36,963 bases of DNA from Eubacteriales Family XIII. Incertae Sedis bacterium (GCA_031270275.1 JAISXZ010000176.1:1-36963), one strand, 5' to 3'. Positions 1 to 8,843 are shown, counted from the first letter of the stretch. Notes: generated from the letters alone by a model not told the origin. Program-made: numbers and translations.

Positions 1-137
1 GTTTCCCGCTTCCGTTAGGGGGCTCATCGCCCCCTTCGGCGGCCGCCTGCGCGGCCTGAACACCCCCAGGACGGGAAGGGGGATTCCCCCTTCCATCCCC
101 CGATCGCATCGCGGCACAGGGCGCCGTGATGCGATTA

Positions 138-210
138 GCTACGTGAGGAAGCCAATAATCGCAGCCAGGTTCCGAGATGGGCAAAAATGGCGTGGCGTGT
201 GAGCAGTGAC
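138..210 (-). repeat. Element A, left-half copy 1 in opposite orientation
   Basis: Reverse complement reads GTCACTGCTCACACGCCACGCCATTTTTGCCCATCTCGGAACCTGGCTGCGATTATTGGCTTCCTCACGTAGC; stops in the apical loop. Confidence 0.9.
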
Positions 211-211
211 C

Positions 212-1015
212 TTACGAGACGCACAGCTGGCCCCCGTCGTGCGCGTACACGCAGCCGGTGATCTGGCAGGCGGCGGGCGACGAGAGGAACACGCACAGCG
301 CGCCGATCTCGATGGGCTCGCCGAAACGATGCGTCGGCAGGTCCTTCTCTACGCTGGCTATGGCGGCGGGGGGCAGCTCCGCGTCGAGATTCGAGTGCGT
401 CGGGCCCGGCGCTATGGCGTTGACGCGTATGCCAAACGCCCCAAGATCGGCGGCAAGGTATCGCGTGAAGTGATCTATGCCCGCCTTGGCCACGCTGTAC
501 GACGGCGTATGGTGGCCGTTCTGGAGGTTCAGTATGCGCTGCCCGCCGACGGACGAGATGCTGATGATCTCGCCTCCAAGCCCGGCGGCCTTCATCCTCG
601 GCGCCACCGTATGTATCATGTTCGCGGCGCCCTGCAGATTGATGCCTATTACCCTGTGCCATTCGCCCATGTCCCTGTCCGCCAGAAACTCCGTCGTCGC
701 GCCCACGCCGGCGTTGTTCACCAGCACGTCCACATGGTCAAAGAAGCCGTATACCGCCGAGACCGCCGCCTTGACGCTCGCTATGTCCGATATGTCGCAC
801 TCGAACGCCTCGCTCCTGACGCCGCAGCCCCGCATATCGGCGGCGGCGGCCTCCCTGTCGTCCCTGATATCGAGGATCGCGACGTTCGCGGCCGACTGGG
901 CGAACGCGGCCGCTATGCCATAGCCTATGCCCGTCGCGCCGCCTGTCACGACGACGTTCTTGCCGGCCACGGAGAAGGCCCCTTCCATGCTCTTGATCGC
1001 TGCGGTCTTTATCAT
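212..1015 (-). CDS. SDR family oxidoreductase
   Basis: ORF contains TGGATGIG (TGxxxGxG), NNAGVG, and YSVAKAG (YxxxK). The ATG at 1015 is preceded by GGAGG; the ORF-track start at 1027 is a TTG. Confidence 0.9.
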   Translation of the reverse strand: MIKTAAIKSMEGAFSVAGKNVVVTGGATGIGYGIAAAFAQSAANVAILDIRDDREAAAADMRGCGVRSEAFECDISDIASVKAAVSAVYGFFDHVDVLVNNAGVGATTEFLADRDMGEWHRVIGINLQGAANMIHTVAPRMKAAGLGGEIISISSVGGQRILNLQNGHHTPSYSVAKAGIDHFTRYLAADLGAFGIRVNAIAPGPTHSNLDAELPPAAIASVEKDLPTHRFGEPIEIGALCVFLSSPAACQITGCVYAHDGGQLCVS

Positions 1016-1023
1016 CTTCGCCT

Positions 1024-1050
1024 CCAAAGCCCGATCTTGACTAAACTGCC
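1024..1050 (+). repeat. Possible element A right-arm fragment
   Basis: CCAAAGCCCGATCTTGACTAAACTGCC resembles CCAGAACCCGATCTTGACAAAGGCTGCC of copy 6. Confidence 0.55.
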
Positions 1051-1118
1051 GCGCGGGCGGCCGCCCGCGCGGCGGATACAGCCGGCCTGCGGCCGGCAGA
1101 CAGCTTAAGGGACCCTCT

Positions 1119-2717
1119 TTAGAACGTGATCTCCTGGTACAGCGTAAGCCCGGACACGGTGTGCTTTATGTTCTTGATCTCATTGCTGTAGGCGTACACG
1201 AGCGGATCCTCGCACAGGCCGTACCAGAGGACATGCTTGTTGAACAGCTGCAGAAGCTCGTAAGCCAGATCCATGCGCGCCGTCTGATCATAGGTGGCGT
1301 TCATCCTCGTGGCCAGCGCGAGGTACTCCTCGCGATCGGGGCCGCTCCAGTCCTGGGGGATGAACACAGGGTAGTTGCCGAAGACGTCGGCGGGCAGATT
1401 GCTGGGGGCGACAGGCGTGTTGATGGCGATATCATACTCGTTTTCGGACATCAGGAACGAAAAATACGATGCCTGGTCGTAGTTGATGATCTCCGCCTTG
1501 ACGCCGATGGCCTCAAGCCCGTTCTGGATTACCTCCGCGGCCGTGATGTAGTTGGCGTCGCCGTTCGTGACTATGCGCAGCGATTTCCCCACGAGGCCCG
1601 ACTCCTCCGCCAGCTGCTTCGCCTTTTCGACGTTGTAGCTGTCCGTGTACAGCTCGGACATGTTCATATAGCGGTCCTGGATCTCCTGAAGGGACTCCGA
1701 CGCGCCCCAGTCGATGACCTTGGCATGGCCGTTGTACGCGATGTCGGAGATCGACTGGCGGTTGATCGCGTAGGAGACGGCCTCCCGGGCCGCGACCGAG
1801 TTGAGCGGGCTGGTGGCCCCCATGTTGTACTGGGCGATCAGGGACGAGCCGACGTTCGATATCTCGGTCTTCGCCGTGCCGAGGGACTCGATATAGTCGA
1901 TGTCCGCCGTGGTGACGAGGGTGAAGTCTACGTCCCCGGTCTCTATCGCGTTGACCCTCTGGGAAAGCTCGCCCAGGCACTTGAAGTTGATCGTCTTGAT
2001 CGACGGCTTCTCGCCCCAGTAGTCGTCGCGGCGCTCGACGGTGACGTGGCTGTTGACGACATAGTCCGTGACGGCGTACGCGCCTGTCCCGACGGGGTTG
2101 TCGGAATACGTGGCCTGGTCGTAGCTCTCGGCGTCGACGATCTGCATCTGCACGATCCCCGGCTCCTGGGAGGGGTCATACGCCGTATACCACACGTCAA
2201 GCGTATAGTCGTCGACCACGGTGGTCTTTTCGACGTCGAAGACCTTGACGTTCAGGAAGGCCCTCGAATCCGCGGCGTTGAGCTTGATTGTGAACAGGAT
2301 GTCCTCGGCGGTCAGGGGGTTGCCGTTCGAGAAGGTGACGCCCTCGCGGACCTTCATCGTGTAATGGACGTCGCTGCCCTCCACGGGGTCAAAGGCGGTG
2401 GCCAGCACCCAGAACCTCTCGCCGGTCTCGAGATCGTAGTCCCAAAGGGGCTCGCAATAGGTGCGCTGGACGCTCAGATAGCCGCCCTTGCCCGTCATGA
2501 ACAGGGGATCTAGGGTGCCGGTGTCGAGGAACACGCCGATGTTGAGCGTGTCCCGCGCCGCCTGGGTGTCGCCTGTGGCCGTCTCGCCCGCGGCCGTCTC
2601 GCCCGTGCTGGCGGCATCGCCCGTGTCGCCTGAACCCGAGCCGCCGCAGGACGCCAGCGTCACCACCATCAGGCAGATCAGGAGCATCCCTATCATCTTC
2701 ATAGTAAGCCTTTTCAT
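1119..2717 (-). CDS. ABC transporter substrate-binding lipoprotein, oligopeptide/dipeptide type (SBP family 5)
   Basis: Signal peptide with lipobox (LASCGG), SBP_bac_5-like body (VREGVTFSNGNPLTAEDILFTIK, AVSYAINRQSI), RBS GGAGGTGAAAG-ATG. Confidence 0.92.
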   Translation of the reverse strand: MKRLTMKMIGMLLICLMVVTLASCGGSGSGDTGDAASTGETAAGETATGDTQAARDTLNIGVFLDTGTLDPLFMTGKGGYLSVQRTYCEPLWDYDLETGERFWVLATAFDPVEGSDVHYTMKVREGVTFSNGNPLTAEDILFTIKLNAADSRAFLNVKVFDVEKTTVVDDYTLDVWYTAYDPSQEPGIVQMQIVDAESYDQATYSDNPVGTGAYAVTDYVVNSHVTVERRDDYWGEKPSIKTINFKCLGELSQRVNAIETGDVDFTLVTTADIDYIESLGTAKTEISNVGSSLIAQYNMGATSPLNSVAAREAVSYAINRQSISDIAYNGHAKVIDWGASESLQEIQDRYMNMSELYTDSYNVEKAKQLAEESGLVGKSLRIVTNGDANYITAAEVIQNGLEAIGVKAEIINYDQASYFSFLMSENEYDIAINTPVAPSNLPADVFGNYPVFIPQDWSGPDREEYLALATRMNATYDQTARMDLAYELLQLFNKHVLWYGLCEDPLVYAYSNEIKNIKHTVSGLTLYQEITF

Positions 2718-2827
2718 CTTTCACCTCCACTTTTCACATCCGATTCTTGCGTTTGCCCTGTCCTTCGCTTTGCATATCCCTTCTTCACATCTTCGCGCCC
2801 TCCATCTTCTTCCTCCTTTGCTTTGTC

Positions 2828-3778
2828 CTACACGATTTCCCCGTGTATATGGCACGCGACGAAATGTCCGGGTGAACATTCCTCGAGTGTCTGCGGCTGG
2901 GAACATCCCTCGGAGGCATGCCGGCACCGGGCCATGAAACGGCAGCCCGGCCCGGGGTTTATCGGGGAGGTGATCTCCCCGCGCAGCAGTATGCGCTTGG
3001 TTTTGCCGTGGATGCCCGGAATGGGTATGGCGGAAAGCAGCGCCTTGGTATAGGGATGCCTCGTGTCGCGGAACAGCTCGTCGGCCGGCGCCATTTCGAC
3101 CATCTGCCCCAGGTACATGACCATGATGTCGTCCGATATATACTTGACCACCGACAGATCGTGGGTGACAAACATGTATGTAAGCCCGCGCTCCTCCTGC
3201 AGGTCCAGCATCAGGTTGATGATCTGGGCCTGGATGGAAACGTCCAGCGCCGATACCGGCTCGTCGCAGACGATGAACTTAGGGTTGAGGGAGAGGGCGC
3301 GGGCTATCCCGATCCGCTGGCGCCGCCCGCCGTCAAGCTCGTGCGGGTATGAATTTTCGAACCGGGCGGCCAGGCCGACCGAATCCATCAGCCTGCGCGT
3401 CTCCGCGATCATATCGCCCTTGGGCAGGGCACCTTGGATCTTCAGCGGCTCCATTATGGTTTCGCCGACCGACTTGCGCGGGTCAAGGGACGAATACGGA
3501 TCCTGGAATATGATCTGCATCTTCTCGCGCAGCCCGCGCAGCTCGGCCCTCTTGGGGTTTGTTATGTCCTCGCCGTCGAAGGACATGCGGCCGCCCGTCG
3601 CGTCCAGCAGATGCAGTATCGTGCGGCCCAGGGTGGATTTGCCGCAGCCCGATTCCCCCACGACGCCCAGGGTCTTCCCCGCCTCGAGGGAGAAGTTTAT
3701 CCCGTCCACGGCGTGAAGCATGCCGCTGCCGGTCCTAAAATACTTTTTGAGATCCTGTACTTCCAGCAGTGCCGGCAT
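2828..3778 (-). CDS. Oligopeptide ABC transporter ATP-binding protein (DppF/OppF type)
   Basis: Walker A GESGCGKST, Walker B FIVCDEPVSALD, signature variant LDGGRRQR, C-terminal Cys-rich oligo_HPY-like motif. The ATG at 3778 follows AAAGGTGA; the ORF-track start at 3808 is upstream of it. Confidence 0.92.
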   Translation of the reverse strand: MPALLEVQDLKKYFRTGSGMLHAVDGINFSLEAGKTLGVVGESGCGKSTLGRTILHLLDATGGRMSFDGEDITNPKRAELRGLREKMQIIFQDPYSSLDPRKSVGETIMEPLKIQGALPKGDMIAETRRLMDSVGLAARFENSYPHELDGGRRQRIGIARALSLNPKFIVCDEPVSALDVSIQAQIINLMLDLQEERGLTYMFVTHDLSVVKYISDDIMVMYLGQMVEMAPADELFRDTRHPYTKALLSAIPIPGIHGKTKRILLRGEITSPINPGPGCRFMARCRHASEGCSQPQTLEECSPGHFVACHIHGEIV

Positions 3779-3783
3779 ATCAG

Positions 3784-4758
3784 TCACCTTTGTGGCGCGA
3801 AAAAGCACTTAACGGCGTGGCCGGGCGCGATTTCGCTCTCCGCGGGGGGCGATTTCGAGCATCTGTCCTCCGCGCGGGGGCAGCGGTCGCAGAACCGGCA
3901 GCCCTCGGGCACGTTGGTCGGATCGGGCATACGCCCCTTTATCGGCTTGAGCCGGCGCTCGGTCGCGTCCAGCCTCGGCAGGGATCCGAACAGGCCCAGC
4001 GTATAGGGATGGCCTGGGCGGTCGAATATGTCCTCGACCGTGCCGCGCTCCACGATCTCCCCGGCGTACACGACGGCCACGCTGTCGCAGAATTCCGAAA
4101 CGACGCCCAGGTCGTGCGTGATCAGCATGACCGAGGTCTCCAGCCTTTCCCGCAGCGACTGCATCATCTCCAAGACCTGCGCCTGGATCGTGACGTCGAG
4201 CGCCGTGGTGGGCTCGTCCGCAAGCAGCAGCTCCGGATTGCAGGCGAGCGCCATGGCGATGACCACGCGTTGCTTCATCCCGCCAGAAAACTGGTGCGGG
4301 AAATCGCCGAAGCGCCCCATCGCTATGCCCACCATCTCCAGCATGTCGCAGGCGCGCCTGTTCGCCTCGACCTGGGAGACGCTGTCGTGCTGCCTGATCG
4401 TCTCGGCGATCTGGAACCCGACCGTTTCAATCGGGTTTAGCGCCGTCATCGGATCCTGGAATATCATGGCGATCTTGTTCCCGCGTATCTTTCGCATCTC
4501 CCGTTCGGGGAGCCTTAGAAGCTCATTGCCGCGGTAAAGGATCTCGCCGGAGACGATCTTGGCCGGCGGCATAGGGAGTATGCCCAGTATGCTCCGCGCT
4601 ATCGAGGTCTTCCCGGCGCCCGTCTCGCCCACCAGGCCTATGGTCTCGCCCTTCTTTACCGTTAGGCCGATATGGTTGACGGCATAGATCGTCGCCTCGT
4701 CGGTATGGTACTCTACCGCCAGATCGCGTATTTCCAGGAGATTGCCCTGTTCTTCCAT
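3784..4758 (-). CDS. Oligopeptide ABC transporter ATP-binding protein (DppD/OppD type)
   Basis: Walker [10 protein letters not shown], signature FSGGMKQR, Walker [13 protein letters not shown]. Confidence 0.92.
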   Translation of the reverse strand: MEEQGNLLEIRDLAVEYHTDEATIYAVNHIGLTVKKGETIGLVGETGAGKTSIARSILGILPMPPAKIVSGEILYRGNELLRLPEREMRKIRGNKIAMIFQDPMTALNPIETVGFQIAETIRQHDSVSQVEANRRACDMLEMVGIAMGRFGDFPHQFSGGMKQRVVIAMALACNPELLLADEPTTALDVTIQAQVLEMMQSLRERLETSVMLITHDLGVVSEFCDSVAVVYAGEIVERGTVEDIFDRPGHPYTLGLFGSLPRLDATERRLKPIKGRMPDPTNVPEGCRFCDRCPRAEDRCSKSPPAESEIAPGHAVKCFFAPQR

Positions 4759-4774
4759 TGGCCCGCCTTCTTTT

Positions 4775-4947
4775 GGTTACTACTCACACGCCACGCCATT
4801 TTTGCCCATCTCGGAACCTGGTTGCGATTTTGGCTTCCTCACGTAGCTTCTAGTACGCTCCGGGAGCCAAAATCGCCCCCAGAACCCGATCTGAACAAAA
4901 CTGACGCGGCGTGTGAGTAGTTCCATTAGAGTGGGTGAGTAGCAACC
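4775..4947 (+). repeat. Palindromic interspersed element A, copy 2 (full length)
   Basis: Outer stem CTACTCACACGCC/GGCGTGTGAGTAG, core stem GCGATTTTGGCTTCC/GGGAGCCAAAATCGC, conserved ACGCCATTTTTGCCCATCTCGGAACCTGG and CCAGAACCCGATCTGAACAAAACTG. Bounded by GGTTACTACTCAC...GTGAGTAGCAACC. Confidence 0.95.
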
Positions 4948-4952
4948 CATCG

Positions 4953-5822
4953 TCAGTTTCTAAGCCGGGGGTCAAGCGCGTCGCGGAGCCCGTCGCCGAG
5001 CAGATTGCAGGACAGGACGCTGAGCATGACGCATATGCCGGGGTACAGCGCCAGCGTCGGGTGCTCGCGCATGACGTTCCGCCCTTCGGCTATCATGGTG
5101 CCCCATTCGGGTGTCGGCGGCTGCACGCCCAGGCCTACGAAGCTGAGCAGGGAGCCCGCCAGTATGCAGGAGCCGATCCCCATCGTAATCTCGACGATCA
5201 GGGGCGCCATGGCGTTCGGCACTATGTGCTGGAGTATGATGCGGGCATTGCCGGCGTTGACCGCCCTCGCCGCCTCGATGAACTCCTTGTCGCGGACGGT
5301 GAGCACCGACGCTCGCATCAGCCTCGCGTAGCCTGGCACGCTGCACACCCCCAGCGCTATGATGGCGTTCTGCAGGCTCGGCCCCAGGATCGCGGCCAGC
5401 GTTATGCACAGAAGCAGCATGGGGATCGACTGGTATATGTCCAAAACGCGCATGCTTATGTTGTCCGTCCAGCCGCCGAAATATCCGGCGGTGGCACCTA
5501 TCGCTATGCCTATGGACGCCGCTATCGAGACGGCGATGGAGCCCATCATGAGCGATGCCCTTGCGCCGACTATGAGCCGGCTCAGAAGGTCGCGCCCCAG
5601 CTTGTCGGCCCCCAGCGGATGCTCCGGGCTCGCGGCCGCGTAGGACGCCTTGGAGTCCTGCACCGAGTACCCGTAGGGCGCCAGCAGCGGGGCGGCTATG
5701 GCGACGAATATGAGCAGGGCCAGCACGACCAGCCCGGCAACGGCCAGCTTGTTCCTTTTGAGCCGGCGCCATAGATCCTTAAGCTTCGATTTCTTGCGGG
5801 TCTTCCTCAATTTGGTTGCCAA
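4953..5822 (-). CDS. Oligopeptide ABC transporter permease (DppC type)
   Basis: HPLGADKLGRDLLSRLIVGARASL motif, multiple TM segments. The start is uncertain (TTG at 5822). Confidence 0.88.
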   Translation of the reverse strand: MATKLRKTRKKSKLKDLWRRLKRNKLAVAGLVVLALLIFVAIAAPLLAPYGYSVQDSKASYAAASPEHPLGADKLGRDLLSRLIVGARASLMMGSIAVSIAASIGIAIGATAGYFGGWTDNISMRVLDIYQSIPMLLLCITLAAILGPSLQNAIIALGVCSVPGYARLMRASVLTVRDKEFIEAARAVNAGNARIILQHIVPNAMAPLIVEITMGIGSCILAGSLLSFVGLGVQPPTPEWGTMIAEGRNVMREHPTLALYPGICVMLSVLSCNLLGDGLRDALDPRLRN

Positions 5823-6771
5823 CCTTTCGCTTCTTGCTATTGTTGCGTCCGGACTGGGCGCGTATCCGCGGGTCTACTATCGCGAACACCACATCGACGA
5901 TCAGTATGACCAGTGAAAACATGACGGAAAGGATGAACACGCTTCCCTGTATTACGGGATAGTCCCGGCCGGTAAGGCCCGCTATCGTGTACTGGCCCAG
6001 GCCGGGTATCCCGAAGATGACCTCGGTGATCAGCGCGCCGCCGATCAGCAGCCCGAACATGTTCCCGATAACCATTATTACAGGGATCAGGGCGTTTTTA
6101 AGGGCGTGCCGGTAGATAACCCTCCGTTCGGGAAGCCCCTTCGCCTTGGCGGTCACTATGTAGTCCTGCCGGACCACCTCAAGCATGTTGGAGCGGGTCT
6201 GCCGGGCGATGGTGGCCACAAAGCCGAGCGAGGTCGCGACGATGGGCAGTATCCAGCTCTGCCACGTGTCGATCCCCGACAGGGGAAGCCATCGCAGCTC
6301 GACCCCGAAAAACCGCACGAGCAGCAGCGCGAACCAGAAGACCGGCATGGAAACGAAGAACAGCGATATGAACATCGCGCCGTTGTCCTTCCAGGTGTTG
6401 TGGTGCGTCGCCGCGTAGACGCCCAAGGGGATGCCCAGAACCACGGAAACGCCCAGGCTGACGCTGACGAGCAGCAGCGTGTAGGGCATGCGCGTGATCA
6501 TCTCGTCGAATACTGGGCGTTTCGTCATGAACGACGTGCCGAAGTCGCCCTGGACGATCTGCCCAAGGAAATGCACGAAACGCACGAGAATAGGGTCGTC
6601 AAGCCCCAGCGTATCGCGGAGCGCCGCGATCCTTTCGGGCGTCGCCTGCGTGCCAAGCATCATCTTGGCGGGGTCGCCTGGGGTTATCGCAAGCAGCAGC
6701 AATACGATAAACGAGATGCCAAGCACGACCGGTATCAGCATGAACAGCCGCTTTGCAATAAATTTGCCCAT
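5779..6771 (-). CDS. Oligopeptide ABC transporter permease (DppB type)
   Basis: MGKFIAKRLFMLIPVVLGISFIVLLLLAITPGDPA N-terminus and GLPERRVIYRHALKNALIPV EAA-loop region. Confidence 0.9.
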   Translation of the reverse strand: MGKFIAKRLFMLIPVVLGISFIVLLLLAITPGDPAKMMLGTQATPERIAALRDTLGLDDPILVRFVHFLGQIVQGDFGTSFMTKRPVFDEMITRMPYTLLLVSVSLGVSVVLGIPLGVYAATHHNTWKDNGAMFISLFFVSMPVFWFALLLVRFFGVELRWLPLSGIDTWQSWILPIVATSLGFVATIARQTRSNMLEVVRQDYIVTAKAKGLPERRVIYRHALKNALIPVIMVIGNMFGLLIGGALITEVIFGIPGLGQYTIAGLTGRDYPVIQGSVFILSVMFSLVILIVDVVFAIVDPRIRAQSGRNNSKKRKVGNQIEEDPQEIEA

Positions 6772-6800
6772 AATATCCCTGCCTCCGCCGGGTTGAGGCC

Positions 6801-6959
6801 CTACTGGAAAATATATTGCATGATAAAGTCGTACACCCGCGCGTCGGCGTCCTTCATGAGCTTCTTGCAGTGCTCAGCCCAGGGCGCCGCGTCCTCGTCC
6901 GGGCGCGCGCTGATGTACGCGTCGTAGTCCAGTATGTATCTGCTGTCGGTATCGGCCAT
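6801..6959 (-). CDS. Small protein of unknown function (52 aa)
   Basis: ATG at 6959 preceded by purine-rich GGGGAGGGGCGTGAA. Lies between the UroD-like gene and dppB on the same strand; composition is acidic and not low-complexity. Confidence 0.55.
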   Translation of the reverse strand: MADTDSRYILDYDAYISARPDEDAAPWAEHCKKLMKDADARVYDFIMQYIFQ

Positions 6960-6973
6960 TTCACGCCCCTCCC

Positions 6974-8140
6974 CTAATAGACCGCGTTGTCGCGCAGCCA
7001 TTCAAGCACGGCCTGCAGCTTGCCTATGTCCACGCTCGCGGCATCCATGACGCCCCTGTTGAAGGTGAAGTAGAAGTGGCCGCTCCCCATGCAGGCGTCG
7101 CACATGCGCTTGGCCGCGTCTATGCACTCCTCCTTGCTTCGCGCGAGCGTTATGGTGGGGTCGAAGAAGCCGCCGAACGCGTGCTCCCTGCCGACGGTCG
7201 CGGCGTAGCGCTCCTGATCCCCGTCCTCCGCCCAGACGACGACGGATCGCGGGAGCCTTTCGAGGTAGGGGAGGAAGCGCGTCCAGTCGTTCTCGGCGAA
7301 TATGGTGGTGCCAACGCCGCTCCTGTCGATCTCGGCGACAAGCTCCTCGAAGCTGGGCCACCAAAGCTCCTCGAACTGCTTCTGCCTCATGTAGGGCGCC
7401 AGGTGCAGCGGTATGAACGCCTGTATGCCGGCGCCGGGGCCATCCTCGGGGACGGCCAGCTTTATCATGAACGGCAGGATGGCCCTGGCGGCGGCATCCA
7501 CCTTTTCGGGCATGCGGCGGCAGTCCATGAGCACGGCCTTGAAGCCCCGCAGCTGGTCGGCCACGAAGTCGAAGGGGGCCTCCGTCTGCGGCCCGGCGAT
7601 TATGCCGGGCGTGTAGCCGTATTTCTTGCTCAGGCGCCCTATGATGCCGAAGTGGGCGGCCTTCTGCTCGCAGTATGTCTGGAACGCCTTGGCGAAGGCT
7701 ATCCCCCGGCTGATCGGGTCCGTGTCGAGCGCCGTGCAGACACGCGGCAGGAATTTTTCCACTATCGTGTCGTAGGGCCTGGCTATGAACTCGTCGTAGT
7801 CCTCGACGAGCATGGTCTCGATCTCGGGATGCTGTACGGCCCCGTTCGACGCCAGTATCCAGTTTTTTGCCCCCAGCAGCTGGTAGACGGGCGGGTATCT
7901 CAGGTTTCCGGAAGGGAACGAGTCCGAATAAAAGAGCTCGCACACCCTTTCATGCGCCTTTTCCGCCAGCCCGAGATCGTAATGGGCCTCCATCAGGCTT
8001 ATGCCGGCGAAGCCGCAGGCCGCCTCCAGGGAAAAGGACGCGTACACGGGGACTCTCCTGGGGCGCCTGCCCGCGAACAGATCGGACCTGATGGCGCTTC
8101 TTTCCTCATACAGCTCGGCGATTTTGCCCAAGCGGCTCAC
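6974..8140 (-). CDS. Uroporphyrinogen decarboxylase (URO-D/MtaA)-like protein
   Basis: Overall URO-D-like organisation (RVPVYASFSLEAACGFAG...; central GPQTEAPFDFVADQLRGFKAVLMD; C-terminal GGFFDPTITLARSKEECIDAAKRM). GTG start after AGGGG. Confidence 0.65.
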   Translation of the reverse strand: MSRLGKIAELYEERSAIRSDLFAGRRPRRVPVYASFSLEAACGFAGISLMEAHYDLGLAEKAHERVCELFYSDSFPSGNLRYPPVYQLLGAKNWILASNGAVQHPEIETMLVEDYDEFIARPYDTIVEKFLPRVCTALDTDPISRGIAFAKAFQTYCEQKAAHFGIIGRLSKKYGYTPGIIAGPQTEAPFDFVADQLRGFKAVLMDCRRMPEKVDAAARAILPFMIKLAVPEDGPGAGIQAFIPLHLAPYMRQKQFEELWWPSFEELVAEIDRSGVGTTIFAENDWTRFLPYLERLPRSVVVWAEDGDQERYAATVGREHAFGGFFDPTITLARSKEECIDAAKRMCDACMGSGHFYFTFNRGVMDAASVDIGKLQAVLEWLRDNAVY

Positions 8141-8143
8141 CCC

Positions 8144-8827
8144 CTAAGTCTGTGCGCGCCGCGGCTTTTCACGCCCCAGGCGCCTGTAGTATTTCTCCGG
8201 GATGTCTTTTTTGTCCTTGTAGAATATGAACTGGCACGATGTCCCATCGCCCGGCGGGTTGTTGACGAACAGGAAATCGCCCGTCTCGTCGATGGCGTTC
8301 ATGTTGAACAGCGGGCAGTGCACGCAGTACAGCGGATAGTCCGGCGTGTTGAAGGTCAGATCCGAGGGCTCGGCTATGCGCGCCAGCCCCACCTCCGGGC
8401 TGTAGCCCCCCATCTTGATGAGGCGTCCGCCGGAGCCGCAGGGCGTGTTGGTTATGACGAGCTTCTCGTCGTCCTCCGCCAGGGCCATATGCTGATGCAC
8501 GTGCCCCTGGAGCTCCGCCGCCATCTTCTCCACCATGAACTGAAAATCGGTGCGCTCGGGCGGCAGGAAGACGAGTTTCGCCTCCTTCGCGTGCGCGTCG
8601 CGCTCGGCCGCCTCGACGCCCTCTATCCCATGGCGCTCGTATATCCATGTGAGCAGACCCGCAATCCATACCATGTAGCCGTCGTGGAGATGCACGAACT
8701 GGTCATACATCAGCTGCGTCTGCTCCTTGGCCTTCTGCGAATCGCCGGCGTCTATAGCATCGAACGCCTTGTCGATGGTGCGCTTTGCCATTTCGGCAAG
8801 CTGGTTGTCGGTCCATATGCGGCCCAC
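8144..8827 (-). CDS. Conserved hypothetical; possible L-2-amino-thiazoline-4-carboxylate hydrolase-like protein
   Basis: Cysteine-rich C-terminus (LYCVHCPLFNMNAID...GDGTSCQFIFYKDK) resembles the ATC_hydrolase C-terminal pattern. GTG start preceded by AGGAGG. Confidence 0.5.
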   Translation of the reverse strand: MGRIWTDNQLAEMAKRTIDKAFDAIDAGDSQKAKEQTQLMYDQFVHLHDGYMVWIAGLLTWIYERHGIEGVEAAERDAHAKEAKLVFLPPERTDFQFMVEKMAAELQGHVHQHMALAEDDEKLVITNTPCGSGGRLIKMGGYSPEVGLARIAEPSDLTFNTPDYPLYCVHCPLFNMNAIDETGDFLFVNNPPGDGTSCQFIFYKDKKDIPEKYYRRLGREKPRRAQT

Positions 8828-8843
8828 GGCTTAGCCTCCTGAT

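Noticed and set aside
4672-4920. Plus-strand ORF with LLTRHAIFAHLGTWLR (also near 662 and 8785)
   Set aside because: Again a translation of element A; no RBS or coding signal.
7076-8842. 588-aa plus-strand ORF opposite the UroD-like and hydrolase genes
   Set aside because: Antisense to well-supported genes. High GC suppresses stop codons; composition (R/H/V/D/A-rich) and lack of motifs indicate a mirror ORF.
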